Notes: generated by a model from the sequence alone, not told the origin. A DNA stretch of 56,433 nucleotides from Alphaproteobacteria bacterium (GCA_016125405.1 WGLW01000013.1:1-56433), one strand, 5' to 3'. Positions 1 to 8,276 are shown, numbered from the stretch's first letter. A program made the numbers and translations.

Positions 1-1
1 T

Positions 2-151
2 GAAACCATCCGCTGCTGGACGATCAAGTTCGGTCCGAAGACTGCGGCCAATCTCCGACGCGGAAAACCGCCACCGTCGCCGCGCTGGCATCTCGACGAG
101 ATGGTCAGCGCGATTGCCGGGGACCGTGTCTACATCTGGCGCGGATCCTGA
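2..151 (+). pseudogene. IS6-family transposase fragment
   Basis: The frame from 2 reads through the middle of an IS6-family DDE transposase (ETIRCWTIKFGP, then RWHLDEMVSAIAGDRVYIWR, the region of the first catalytic Asp) and ends at a TGA at 149. The same segment recurs, diverged, at about 9256-9403. The N-terminus lies outside the window, and homology stops abruptly near 142, where unrelated DNA begins, so this copy is truncated and dead. Confidence 0.8.
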
Positions 152-285
152 CAAGTTAAGTGGATTCAGGTTCAAATCGGCTAGGGCGGCTTCCAAAAAT
201 GGTCGCGATTTCAAACGACGCTCTCAGCCGGCGCCGGTCGGAATGGGCTAGGCCAGACTTAGCTTGTCTGCACCTTACTGAGGTT
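145..285. repeat. Diverged non-coding repeat, copy A (probable IS end)
   Basis: Bases 186-285 align with 16750-16845 at roughly three quarters identity, sharing blocks such as GCGGCTTC, GCGATTTCA, CGCTCTC and GGAATGGG. The 12-mer at 145-156 (ATCCTGACAAGT) occurs inverted at 16846-16857. Copy A begins exactly where the IS6 fragment stops, which fits insertion of a second mobile element into the IS6 copy. The family is not identified; paired diverged copies suggest old insertion-sequence termini. Confidence 0.5.
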
Positions 286-1621
286 CAATCAGACCGTAGC
301 CGAAAATGTCGTCCCGACCAGGCGGGCCGAGATCCTCGGCTGACCGGATGAGGCCCTGAACCGCTGCAGGCGCCGCGAGAGCACCTCGCGCCATGAGACG
401 CGCCAATCGCGCGGCGACAATTGGGGCCGCAAAGGAGGTGCCGCTTTGCTGTGCGTAGCCACTGTCGCCGTTTGCAACGGCTTCGCCGACGCCCCAGGCC
501 GCAAACTTTACCTGCGGCCCCTGGTTGGCCCAGCGGTAAATCTGCTTTTGGGTATCCACCGCCGTAACGCCGATCACCGATTCATAGCCGGCGGGATAAA
601 GCGGTCGGGCGGCTGGACCGTCGTTTCCTACGGCTGCGACGATAACGACGCCTCGCGCCCAGAGATCGTCGACGACGGCGTGGAGCACCTCGTTGGGCGG
701 GCCAGCGAGACTCATGTTGATGACGCGGACCTTTTGAGTGGTCAGCCAGTCCAGCGCGGCGACAAGACTGGCGCTCGTCGCTCCGGTCGCGCCGCTCTCT
801 CCCTGGTAAAAGACAGACGCGGCAACCAGGCGCCCGCCGAAGAGCAGGCCTTCATGGTCCTTCTCCGCTCCCACCAGTAGCGATGCGATCCCGGTTCCGT
901 GCTTGGTGGGCCGTGGATTTGACCCTTCGACAAAATCCCGCTCGACGATTCGGGCGGACTTCAACGCGGGATGCTTGCGGTTGAGCGATGTGTCGATGAG
1001 GCCAATCAGGGCATTCCGGCCGCTCCGCGCGCTTTTCCGAGGATTTGGTTCTGGCGCCGGGTTGGGCCCAAACCGCTCATTGTAGATATGATTGCGATCA
1101 GCAGCGATCGCGCCCAGACTTTGGAAGAGAGCCTGGGCCGCGGCCGGATTGTTGTCGCGGTCGGACACCAACACACGAACCAGAACAAGCCGGCTGGTCG
1201 TCAGCGTCCGTGCGCTCAGGATTTGCACGCCAGCGCGCCTCAGCCCCGGGACCTGGTTTGGTCTCAGGAGCGCCACCCATTCATGGTCGACCGCGCGCCA
1301 GTTGTCTTCGACCTGAACCTCGCGGGGCGCCGGCGGAACAGGAAGTCGTGTCACACGGTCCAGCAGCGGATCTGTCGTCCTGGTGACGCGGGAGAGGGCA
1401 GTGGTGCTGAGCTTGTCTTCAAGGTCGGGGATGGGCCGGGTCAGGTCGGGGTCGTTGGTGCGATCCAGCGTACCCGCGATCGCACCACTTGGCGTTCCGA
1501 TGATCGGATGGCCGAGTAATTGCGCCTGAGCCCATGGCGGAAACAACAGAAAGAGGCAAAGGGCCGTCAGGCGGCACCCCAACCGGGCCGCGTCGCGCCA
1601 GAGCTGGTTCAGGCCGGTCAT
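275..1621 (-). CDS. Secreted subtilisin-like serine protease (S8 family)
   Basis: 448 aa. An N-terminal signal peptide (hydrophobic residues about 18-33, ending AQA) is followed by a Pro-rich, propeptide-like region to about 195 and a peptidase S8 domain. The catalytic residues are D210 (GLIDTS), H241 (KHGTGIASL), the oxyanion Asn N333 (GNDGP) and S396 (SGTSFAAP). It should be exported and self-processing. The start has a good Shine-Dalgarno (AAGGA) at about 7 bases. Its promoter (1656-1680) is a GGAAT-N16-CGTC site shared with the divergent sigma gene, so it is probably controlled by that sigma factor. The substrate is unknown; the co-regulated glycine-rich protein or the anti-sigma factor are possible targets, by inference only. 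Confidence 0.9.
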   Translation of the reverse strand: MTGLNQLWRDAARLGCRLTALCLFLLFPPWAQAQLLGHPIIGTPSGAIAGTLDRTNDPDLTRPIPDLEDKLSTTALSRVTRTTDPLLDRVTRLPVPPAPREVQVEDNWRAVDHEWVALLRPNQVPGLRRAGVQILSARTLTTSRLVLVRVLVSDRDNNPAAAQALFQSLGAIAADRNHIYNERFGPNPAPEPNPRKSARSGRNALIGLIDTSLNRKHPALKSARIVERDFVEGSNPRPTKHGTGIASLLVGAEKDHEGLLFGGRLVAASVFYQGESGATGATSASLVAALDWLTTQKVRVINMSLAGPPNEVLHAVVDDLWARGVVIVAAVGNDGPAARPLYPAGYESVIGVTAVDTQKQIYRWANQGPQVKFAAWGVGEAVANGDSGYAQQSGTSFAAPIVAARLARLMARGALAAPAAVQGLIRSAEDLGPPGRDDIFGYGLIEPQ

Positions 1622-1655
1622 GGGCCATCCTTCAGGGGCCGCGCCCTGTTGGCAA

Positions 1656-1680
1656 GACGCTCCAGGGTCATAAAAATTCC
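1656..1680 (-). promoter_or_regulatory. Putative ECF sigma promoter of the protease gene
   Basis: On the minus strand GGAAT (1680-1676) is followed after exactly 16 bases by CGTC (1659-1656), a -35/-10 layout typical of ECF sigma factors. Transcription would start near 1648, about 27 bases before the protease ATG at 1621. The same motif with the same spacing is at 1691-1715 and 3296-3320. Confidence 0.7.
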
Positions 1681-1690
1681 CAGAGCCGGT

Positions 1691-1715
1691 GGAATAATCC
1701 TGAAGATCAATCGTC
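1691..1715 (+). promoter_or_regulatory. Putative autoregulated ECF promoter of the sigma gene
   Basis: GGAAT (1691-1695), a 16-base spacer, then CGTC (1712-1715), arranged back to back with the protease promoter: the two -35 boxes are 10 bases apart. The predicted transcription start lies at about 1722-1728, that is at the ATG at 1726, so a nearly leaderless message is implied if that start is right. Confidence 0.65.
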
Positions 1716-1725
1716 GTTGGAGCAA

Positions 1726-2223
1726 ATGGCGCAGGACGTGGTTCAGCTGCACAGGGAACTGGTCGTCCAGGTTCCCCAGATCAGGCGGTTCGCACTCGCG
1801 CTGTCGCGAAGCGCGGCTGATGCGGACGACCTTGTGCAGGCCACAGTGGAACGGGTGCTTTCCCGCCCTGTGCCGGAAGATGTCGAATTGGGAAAGTGGA
1901 TGGTTCGTATCTGTCGCAATCTCTGGATCGACGAATTGCGATCCCGCAAGGTTCGCACCGCCGCTGCGCCAGACCTGGCCGAAGCCGAGAGTCAAGCGTC
2001 ATCGGCCGAGGCGACGGCCATTGGGCGAATGCAGATGCAAAGGGCGCAGGCCGGCATTGCAAACCTGCCAGTCGAGCAGCGCGAGGTGCTGGCCCTGGTA
2101 GCGATTGGCGGCATGGCCTATCGCGAGGCGGCTGAATTGCTCGCGGTGCCGATCGGCACGGTCATGAGCCGGCTTGCCCGCGCCCGCGCGTCGCTTGCGG
2201 CATACCTGGAGGCGCCGGCATGA
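1726..2223 (+). CDS. ECF RNA polymerase sigma factor
   Basis: 165 aa from ATG 1726. Region 2 lies at about 15-80 (DADDLVQATVERV, then WMVRICRNLWIDELR) and region 4 at about 105-160 (LPVEQREVLALVAIGG, then the GTVMSRLARAR recognition helix). It would direct RNA polymerase to the GGAAT-N16-CGTC sites nearby. The open frame extends upstream to 1534, but that would overlap the protease and both promoters, so 1726 is preferred. Its stop overlaps the next start (ATGA at 2220), so it is translationally coupled to the anti-sigma gene. I cannot assign a numbered ECF subgroup. Confidence 0.92.
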   Translation: MAQDVVQLHRELVVQVPQIRRFALALSRSAADADDLVQATVERVLSRPVPEDVELGKWMVRICRNLWIDELRSRKVRTAAAPDLAEAESQASSAEATAIGRMQMQRAQAGIANLPVEQREVLALVAIGGMAYREAAELLAVPIGTVMSRLARARASLAAYLEAPA

Positions 2224-2969
2224 GCCGTACCTGGAGCGATGAACAGCTATCCGCGATGCTCGATGGCGAGCTGCCGGAGCAGGAGGCGCGCGCGCTTCGG
2301 CTCGATCTCTCGATCGATGCCGACCTGACCGCCCGGCTCGACAGGCTCAGGGTTGCGAACGAAGCGTTCGTCGCTTCGGCTACCGTGATGGACAACCGGC
2401 CGATGCCGCCCGAACTCGCCCGCCTGCTGGCTGGCCCATCGGGCACAAACAATGTCGTGCCGTTCCGGAGGCGTATCGGCGCTGCGATTGTAGAGCATCG
2501 CGCCATTGCCGCGTCCTTGCTTTGCGTGGCTGCGCTGGGCGGCCTGGTAAGCCTGCGCACGCCGTCGCAAACGCCGGCGGCGGGAGATGACACCCAACTG
2601 ATTGCATCCGCCTCTCCTCTCGGGAGGGTTCTGGATACCGGGATCAGCGCTGTGCCTGTTTCCCTGCCGTCCAGCGTAACCGCAACCCCCCGCCTGTCAT
2701 TCCAGCGCGCGGACGGGCGATTTTGCCGCCAGTACCGGTTGAACGAACCAGGACAGACGACGGACGGCATCGCATGTCGGGATCCGGATGGCTGGCGGAC
2801 CGAGCTTCTTGTCTTTGGTCCCGCTGCGCCAGCCACGACCGATTATCAGTCCGCCAGCGGTCCGGCGCCGGATCTGCTGGGGACTTATGTGGATCAGCAG
2901 ATGAAGGGCGCTCCTCTCAACGCGGCCGATGAAACGAAGGCCATCGCCAATCGTTGGCGAAACAAATGA
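2220..2969 (+). CDS. Membrane-anchored anti-sigma factor
   Basis: 249 aa. The N-terminal cytoplasmic part (WSDEQLSAMLDGELPEQEAR, about 5-75) looks like the helical sigma-binding domain of anti-sigma factors. One transmembrane segment follows at about 95-113 (IAASLLCVAALGGLVSL), then a periplasmic domain of about 130 aa with two cysteines (FCRQY, GIACRDPDGW) that may sense a periplasmic signal. No HxxxCxxC zinc motif of the ChrR type is seen. The 4-base overlap with the sigma gene is the usual sigma/anti-sigma arrangement. Release could be by proteolysis, but nothing in the sequence shows which protease. Confidence 0.82.
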   Translation: MSRTWSDEQLSAMLDGELPEQEARALRLDLSIDADLTARLDRLRVANEAFVASATVMDNRPMPPELARLLAGPSGTNNVVPFRRRIGAAIVEHRAIAASLLCVAALGGLVSLRTPSQTPAAGDDTQLIASASPLGRVLDTGISAVPVSLPSSVTATPRLSFQRADGRFCRQYRLNEPGQTTDGIACRDPDGWRTELLVFGPAAPATTDYQSASGPAPDLLGTYVDQQMKGAPLNAADETKAIANRWRNK

Positions 2970-3008
2970 AGGTGCAAGACGGAGCCAGTGGGAACGAAGG
3001 GTTGCACG

Positions 3009-3215
3009 ATGATTGAAGAAAGATATCTGACGTGGTGCCGCGAACGGCGGGATGAGGCGCGCTGGTTTCTGACGCTTATCGACCAGCGCGGGTTTCGTCT
3101 CGAAAACCTGGCTGCCGCTGAAACGCCGCGCGATGCAACCGCCGACCTGGCAGAGCACCTGTCGCGGACAATCAACCAGCTGACCGCGATCATTAACGAA
3201 GCTTCGGCCCGCTAG
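3009..3215 (+). CDS. Small hypothetical protein of the sigma locus
   Basis: 68 aa, soluble, charged and predicted helical (MIEERYLTWCRERRDEARWF ... LSRTINQLTAIINEASAR). It follows the anti-sigma gene by about 40 bases in the same direction, so it is probably in the same transcript. An in-frame TTG at 2988 is a possible earlier start; ATG 3009 is preferred. I recognise no family. Its position between the anti-sigma gene and the glycine-rich gene suggests a role in the same response, by context only. Confidence 0.6.
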   Translation: MIEERYLTWCRERRDEARWFLTLIDQRGFRLENLAAAETPRDATADLAEHLSRTINQLTAIINEASAR

Positions 3216-3295
3216 AGCAGGCGTTCTGCCGGAGGCTGCTGCTTCCGGCGTTTGCCATCCTGCCTTTCTGTCCAAGAATTTAGCGTACGGCGGAC

Positions 3296-3320
3296 GGAAT
3301 AAAGGCCGCGGAAAGCCGTC
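3296..3320 (+). promoter_or_regulatory. Putative ECF promoter of the glycine-rich gene
   Basis: GGAAT (3296-3300), 16 bases, CGTC (3317-3320), identical in core and spacing to the two sites at 1656-1715. Seven bases (GGAATAA) are shared with the sigma-gene site. Expected transcription start is near 3330, leaving a leader of about 35 bases with a GGAGGA Shine-Dalgarno before ATG 3365. Confidence 0.68.
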
Positions 3321-3364
3321 ATCCAGACATGAGCAACCCGGGCTTTGCACCGACGGAGGAAATC

Positions 3365-4033
3365 ATGTTCCGGACTGTGTTTGTCGCGACTCTCGCGCTG
3401 GCGACGATCTCCATTGCCCCAGCGCAAGCGCAAGTGTTTGGTGGTCAGGGCGGTCTTGGCGGCGGTCTCGGCGGCGGCCTTGGCGGCGTCGGCGGCGGCG
3501 CCGGCGGTGGTGCAGGTGGCGGCTTCGGAAGCGGCTTCGGCGGCGGACTGGGTTCTACGTTCGATACCGGCCGGGCCACGAACAGTATCGATACGACCAG
3601 CCAGCGCGCCAAGGACAGGGCGGCCCGGCAACAGTCTCGCGCTGAGGCGAAAACCAACTCTGCCGCCGAGAAGGCCGCGGCGAGCGATCCCCGGTTTGAC
3701 GGCAATGCGGGTGGCGGGGGCGGCATTTCGGCGGCCGGCGTGAATGCTGGCGGCGATAGCGCTGGCGGCGCGTCCGCCAGCCGCAGCGGCGTTTCCTATT
3801 CGGCCAGCGGTTCGGGCGGCGCTGACGCCAGCGGCGCTGCGTCTTCCGCGAAATCGGCTGCGGTCAGCACAAGGAACCGCGCCGCCAACACTGCGGCGGC
3901 TGCCCGAAGCCGCACCCACGCCGCAGCCAGCAATGTCAGGGACAGTGCGGAAAACGCGTCGCCAAATGCCTCGGTAAATGGCGGGGCTTACGGTTCGGCC
4001 GAAGGCGGCGCCTCAAGCGCTCCACGGACCTGA
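3365..4033 (+). CDS. Exported glycine/alanine/serine-rich protein
   Basis: 222 aa. A cleavable signal peptide (MFRTVFVATLALATISIAPA, cleavage after AQA) is followed by a Gly-rich tract at about 25-65 built from GGLGGG and GGGAGGG units, a charged central segment (about 80-105, rich in Arg, Ala, Lys) and a low-complexity Ala/Ser/Gly tail. No catalytic motif is visible; it looks like a structural or surface-coat protein. The start is fixed by GGAGGA at 3355-3360. Its promoter matches that of the protease and sigma genes, so it is the likely effector of the regulon. A frame starting at 3329 would only add residues upstream of the signal peptide and is rejected. Confidence 0.78.
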   Translation: MFRTVFVATLALATISIAPAQAQVFGGQGGLGGGLGGGLGGVGGGAGGGAGGGFGSGFGGGLGSTFDTGRATNSIDTTSQRAKDRAARQQSRAEAKTNSAAEKAAASDPRFDGNAGGGGGISAAGVNAGGDSAGGASASRSGVSYSASGSGGADASGAASSAKSAAVSTRNRAANTAAAARSRTHAAASNVRDSAENASPNASVNGGAYGSAEGGASSAPRT

Positions 4034-4054
4034 AGCAGATTGCCATGTTTGATT

Positions 4055-4079
4055 GCGGCCGGAGTGTGTCTCCGGCCGC
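4055..4079 (+). terminator. Stem-loop after the glycine-rich gene
   Basis: A perfect 10-bp stem (GCGGCCGGAG / CTCCGGCCGC) with a TGTGT loop lies 22 bases after the stop codon. It is followed by CTTGGCCTGTT rather than a strong T-run, so termination may be weak or factor-assisted. The next 260 bases to 4340 show no gene that I can support. Confidence 0.6.
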
Positions 4080-4340
4080 CTTGGCCTGTTAAGTGCCGTC
4101 GGTGCGTCGTTGTCTGAAGAACCGGACTGCGTGGCGGTAATGTCTGCCCGGCATACCGGTTTTCGATGGACCCGCCTTGGCCAGCGAACCGGCCTGATGT
4201 CCGCCTGATTTTGTCGCATCGTTCGAAGCGAGCGACAGCGCAAAAACTGTTCCCGCATATACCCGTCCGCCGGCTCGGCCGCTCAAGCGTTCACAACACC
4301 CGGGCATTGCAAAACGCGCTGGCCGCCCTTCGCCAATATC

Positions 4341-5072
4341 TCAGTGGCTTTCGTGCTGGTCGCGGACGAAGGGCGTGCCGTCTGACCACTCTGTGGCTGC
4401 CACCATGAATATGGTCTCGGGTTCAGGCGTCTGGGTGTGGTCCGTGTCCAGCATGACCGGCGAGAAGGGCAGGTTCGCGCCCCAGGTCGCAGCGCCGGTT
4501 CTGGGCACATAGAACATCAGATGCGGGGCCCAGGAGGTGGCCTCGTCGTTCAGATATTGCCGGCGCGACATCATATAGGACATCGCCCCAACCTCCGGTA
4601 TCGGCAGCTCCCTTCGGGCGACGGCGGCCTTGAGAGCGTCCAGCATGGCGGCCTTGGACTGGCCGGCCAAGGCCAGGTTCGTCCGCTTGACCGTATCGGG
4701 CAGGATGGATCGAACGGCCGGCGGGTTGTAGCAGACCGGGCCGCGCATCTTCGGATTCCAGAACTCCGGAAAATCGAACGGAGACATCCAAGAGCGCTCC
4801 ACCAGGCAAACAAAGCCATTCGAGCCCTTGGATGCGATTTCGTAGCCGCCGCGTCCGAGGACCATGATCGTGGCGTCGTCGGATATTGCCGGCGGCGCCG
4901 CGCTTCGGGCCAGAGCAATCTCGGCGTTCCGTTCGATCATGAGGTACTGTTCGACGGGCGCCATGATCGCATATGCCGTCGCGCTCTCCTGGGCTGCGGC
5001 CGTGGTCGCGCCGAACGCCAGCGCCACCGCAAGGGCAACCATTCGTTCTACGTTCTTGTAGTTTCTGACCAT
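4341..5072 (-). CDS. Hypothetical exported protein
   Basis: 243 aa from ATG 5072, chosen because GGGAGG precedes it at the right distance; a longer frame from 5099 adds nine residues before the signal peptide. The signal peptide is at about 8-27 (VALAVALAFGATTAAAQ). The mature part has cysteines in FVCLVERSW and GPVCYNPPA and motifs such as MSYMMSRRQYLND and WAPHLMFYVPR. This resembles a group of uncharacterised alphaproteobacterial periplasmic proteins, but I cannot name a domain. It stands alone, with no operon partner, next to the sigma locus and before the mobile-DNA region. Confidence 0.65.
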   Translation of the reverse strand: MVRNYKNVERMVALAVALAFGATTAAAQESATAYAIMAPVEQYLMIERNAEIALARSAAPPAISDDATIMVLGRGGYEIASKGSNGFVCLVERSWMSPFDFPEFWNPKMRGPVCYNPPAVRSILPDTVKRTNLALAGQSKAAMLDALKAAVARRELPIPEVGAMSYMMSRRQYLNDEATSWAPHLMFYVPRTGAATWGANLPFSPVMLDTDHTQTPEPETIFMVAATEWSDGTPFVRDQHESH

Positions 5073-5457
5073 TGTGACCTCCCACCGTAGTTCAACCACA
5101 GCGCCGCGGCGGCGCTTCGAGCGTAGGACGAACGAGAGGGCCCTGAACCGACATGGAAGATAAAAAATTCGATCGCTTAGCGCGTCTAAACAGGACGGGG
5201 CCGTTCACCTTCGGCACGTGCGACAATCCAGGCATTTTGTTTCGTGCGGCTTGAGATCGCCGTATGCCGGATCCGAGTCTCCGTGCAATGCGTTCCACGG
5301 CGATCTCGCAGGGCCCTTAACCGGGCGGCCGGGAAAGCGTCGCGACGACATTGAGTTGTTTGGTGAGAAAGTGGTGACGAACATGAATACCGTCATTGCC
5401 AAATTCAAGCGACGCCTCGTCCGTCGCATGGTACTGAGCGAGGTTGCCAGATAGGCC
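5073..5457. other. Intergenic stretch, no supported gene
   Basis: Short open frames on both strands lack recognisable motifs, plausible start sites or typical codon use. The stretch separates the exported protein gene from an IS3 remnant and is probably partly derived from mobile DNA, but nothing specific can be assigned. Confidence 0.4.
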
Positions 5458-5607
5458 CAGGTCGTGATCGAAAGGTTTCGCCGCCGCTTCGGAGCGGCTC
5501 GACCTCAAACCTCTCTCGGATATTGTGCGCCAGCCCCCGAGATGTTCCTGCCGGCGGTCGCCGCATGGCCGCTCCGCGTCGCGCAAGTGCTCCGCCGGCC
5601 ACGCTAG
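5458..5607 (+). pseudogene. IS3-family transposase OrfB C-terminal remnant
   Basis: The frame reads QVVIERFRRRFGAARPQTSL followed by GYCAPAPEMFLP, matching the C-terminal end of IS3-group OrfB integrases (usually VRPHSSLGYRPPAPE). Nothing of the catalytic DDE core is left, and the frame is closed by a stop directly upstream. The following bases to about 5690 (CTAACCTTGACCCCGGTGCG and on) look like an IS3 right end. The remnant marks the left edge of the accessory region. Confidence 0.7.
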
Positions 5608-5782
5608 CGCTAGCAACGGAGGCAATGCTCAACTAACCTTGACCCCGGTGCGGTTGGCGGGGTCGATCAGGGTCGCACTTGACGGGCGAGTCACGGTGCG
5701 CGCAGTCGAAAATGCGACCCGTCACGCACCAAGATCAAGGAACTGACTAAATAGGCCACAGCTAGCAACCTACTTGGGGGGA

Positions 5783-7570
5783 ATGTTGTTCGCTGGTAGC
5801 GACAACTTTGTCTTGTTCGAAGATGCGCGCCCGGGCAGAGGCGCGGCGAGATTGTTTTCGCGGCCCGTCGATACGATCGAAGCCGCAATCCTTGCCGAGG
5901 TCCCGGTGGCGCTAACCTCATTGCGAAGGGCGTTGGCGAAGGGATACTACGTCGCAGGATGGCTGGGCTACGAGGCAGGCGTCGCTTTCGAGCCCAGGCT
6001 GATGGCAAGAGCAACGGGACATGCGTCGAGCCGTTCTCCGTTACTGTCGTTCGGCGTATTTGAGCATGTGCGAGAACTGACTGGAGAGGAAGTGGCGCGA
6101 GCGCTTCCTGAGGCCTCAAGCGCCTGGACATCGGCGCCACGTCCACGCATGGATCGCAACACGTACCGAGCAGCATTTGAACGGGTGCGTAACTACATCA
6201 TTGCGGGCGACATCTATCAGGTGAATCTCAGCTACCGGGCGGACTTGCAGCTGTTGGGGAATCCACTGGCGGCATACACGCGGTTTCGGTCCTTGGGACA
6301 AGGCGGGTGGAGCGCCGTGGTGCGAAATGGATCAAAGTGGCTGTTGTCTACGTCCCCCGAACTTTTTTTCCGCATGGCGGGACGAACAGTTGAAACAAGG
6401 CCGATGAAGGGAACAGCAAGGCGCTCCGCCGACCCAACTGAAGATAGCCTCATCGCAATGCGCCTGCGATCTGACTCGAAGGAACTTGCGGAGAACCTCA
6501 TGATTGTGGATCTGCTCCGCAATGACCTTTCCCGGTTGGCGAAGAGAGGATCAGTTGATGCTCCCGAGCTTTTCGCCGTTGAAACATACCCGACACTTCA
6601 CGCGCTCACATCTACCATTCGCGCAGAAATAAAGGATGAGTACGATGCCATTGATGTGATCCGTACTCTGTTTCCATGCGGCTCTATCACGGGCGCTCCA
6701 AAAATTCGCGCGATGGAGATCATTGACGAACTCGAAACAGACAGCCGAGGCCCATACACCGGATCAATTGGATGGATCGCGCCCGATGGAGCGGCCGAGT
6801 TCAATGTGGCGATTCGAACGCTTGCCGTTTCAGAAGGGCGCGCCGAATTGGGGCTGGGGTCGGGTGTCGTCTATGACTCCACCGCTGAGGGCGAATGGGA
6901 TGAATGCCTGGCAAAAGGCTTGTTTGTTTCACAAGAGATGGAGCCATTTTCGCTCGTCGAAACGATGCGCTTTAAACCGACAGGAGGCATAGCGCTTCTT
7001 GACCTCCATCTCTCGAGATTGACCAGCTCAGCTCGAACGTTCGACTTCAAGTTCGACGAGCCAGCGATCCGTGCGGAGATTCTCGCCGCGGTTGCTGACG
7101 AAGGTGTTGCCCGCTCCGTCAGGCTGCTCCTCAAACCGGACGGGTCGACAACATTGGACGTCAAGGCTCTCCCGGAAAGCGTCAAAGGACCGCTCGAGGT
7201 TCAACTCGCGCCCCTGCCAACAACCTCCGACGATTTCAGGCTGCGTCACAAGACGTCTCAGCGTCACTTCTACGAAGCCGCCCGCCAGAGAGCGGGCGCT
7301 GAAGAAGTCGTATTTGTGGATGCAACGGGTCATCTCACGGAGGGAAGTTTTACGAACCTGTTCGTCGAGCGCGATGGCGTGCTGCTGACGCCGCCCGTTG
7401 AGCGAGGACTGCTGCCGGGGGTTCTGCGGTCGTCTTTGCTCAGGGCGGGTCGAGCGCGGGAGGCAGACTTAACTTCGGCCGACTTGCGGAACGGGTTTAT
7501 GCTCGGCAACGCGCTCCGTGGACTATTCCCGGCCGTGATCGCTTCGTGTAACGGCGCCCTTTCACATTGA
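5783..7570 (+). CDS. pabB: Fused aminodeoxychorismate synthase component I / aminodeoxychorismate lyase
   Basis: 595 aa from ATG 5783 (a TTG at 5774 is an alternative). Residues about 1-385 are the chorismate-binding PabB domain, with TRPMKGTARR, ENLMIVDLLRNDLSR, CGSITGAPK and YTGSIGW. Residues about 395-595 are a PabC-type PLP lyase (RHKTSQRHFYEAA with the expected PLP lysine, then EEVVFVDATGHLTEGSFTN). Together they would convert chorismate to p-aminobenzoate for folate, given a glutamine amidotransferase (PabA), which is not in the window. The fusion is common in proteobacteria. It sits among mobile-element debris with folE 2.4 kb downstream, so the accessory region carries two folate/pterin steps. 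Confidence 0.92.
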   Translation: MLFAGSDNFVLFEDARPGRGAARLFSRPVDTIEAAILAEVPVALTSLRRALAKGYYVAGWLGYEAGVAFEPRLMARATGHASSRSPLLSFGVFEHVRELTGEEVARALPEASSAWTSAPRPRMDRNTYRAAFERVRNYIIAGDIYQVNLSYRADLQLLGNPLAAYTRFRSLGQGGWSAVVRNGSKWLLSTSPELFFRMAGRTVETRPMKGTARRSADPTEDSLIAMRLRSDSKELAENLMIVDLLRNDLSRLAKRGSVDAPELFAVETYPTLHALTSTIRAEIKDEYDAIDVIRTLFPCGSITGAPKIRAMEIIDELETDSRGPYTGSIGWIAPDGAAEFNVAIRTLAVSEGRAELGLGSGVVYDSTAEGEWDECLAKGLFVSQEMEPFSLVETMRFKPTGGIALLDLHLSRLTSSARTFDFKFDEPAIRAEILAAVADEGVARSVRLLLKPDGSTTLDVKALPESVKGPLEVQLAPLPTTSDDFRLRHKTSQRHFYEAARQRAGAEEVVFVDATGHLTEGSFTNLFVERDGVLLTPPVERGLLPGVLRSSLLRAGRAREADLTSADLRNGFMLGNALRGLFPAVIASCNGALSH

Positions 7571-7610
7571 TGACGGCGCCGCCGCCAAATTTCCGACGGC
7601 GTTACCTTGC

Positions 7611-8276
7611 GTGATGCGTGACAGGGCGGCCAGGCAGCGCGTCAAGACCGAACCCTTCGCGGAACATGATCCATTAGCGCCGCTTCGGGATGACGACGCG
7701 CATGCTCTCGTATCCTTTTACAAAAGCCGAATAGGTTCGCACGGTGGTGTCAGTCCACGCTTAACCGGTCTGCAGACAGCGCCTTTGCATCGCAACAAGC
7801 ACGCGTATTCTGTCGCGGATTTCATAAGCGTCGTGCATTGGCGACTTCATCATGAGGTGTTTGACGTGCAGGTCATCCCTCCCGCGACAGATCCCAATTC
7901 GACCGATCGAGGACAGCTGGTCGCAAGTTGGCAGAAGGCATTCAAGATGCCTGCGCCATCCAACCTTCCTCGGGAACTGTTGGAGCGCAGTCTTGCTTAC
8001 AAGCTGCAGGTAGAGAAGGAGGGCGCTCTGGGCAACCGGGCGCGGGGAGCCCTGCTGGCCGCGGCGCGGTCACGGGGAGTCCGGATTGGGCAGCCGGCTC
8101 CCGGTTCAAAAATCATTCGCGAGTGGCATGGCGTCGTCCACATCGTGGAGGTCTGCGAAAATGGATTTGAATATCGCGGGCGACTCTACCGGTCTCTGAC
8201 GGCGGTTGCTCAGGAGATAACCGGCTCGCATTGGCCATGGCCTCGCTTTTTCGGCCTCCGGAATCGCCGGCCATGA
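7611..8276 (+). CDS. DUF2924 protein with unusual N-terminal extension
   Basis: 221 aa from GTG 7611. The C-terminal two thirds (about 100-221) fit DUF2924: PRELLERSLAYKLQ, KIIREWHGVVHIVEV, FEYRGRLYRSLTAVAQEITG, WPRFFGLR. DUF2924 genes typically stand directly before a serine recombinase in phage-like or integrative elements, as here: the stop overlaps the recombinase ATG (ATGA at 8273). The first 95 residues are not part of the usual family architecture and may come from read-through of adjacent DNA; later GTG codons near 7858-7867 could be the real start. Function unknown, possibly a DNA-binding accessory to the recombinase. Confidence 0.75.
   Translation: MMRDRAARQRVKTEPFAEHDPLAPLRDDDAHALVSFYKSRIGSHGGVSPRLTGLQTAPLHRNKHAYSVADFISVVHWRLHHEVFDVQVIPPATDPNSTDRGQLVASWQKAFKMPAPSNLPRELLERSLAYKLQVEKEGALGNRARGALLAAARSRGVRIGQPAPGSKIIREWHGVVHIVEVCENGFEYRGRLYRSLTAVAQEITGSHWPWPRFFGLRNRRP

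Noticed and set aside
3430-3560. Tandem GGN-rich repeats resembling a repeat array or CRISPR
   Set aside because: They are codons of the glycine-rich protein; no spacers or conserved repeat unit.
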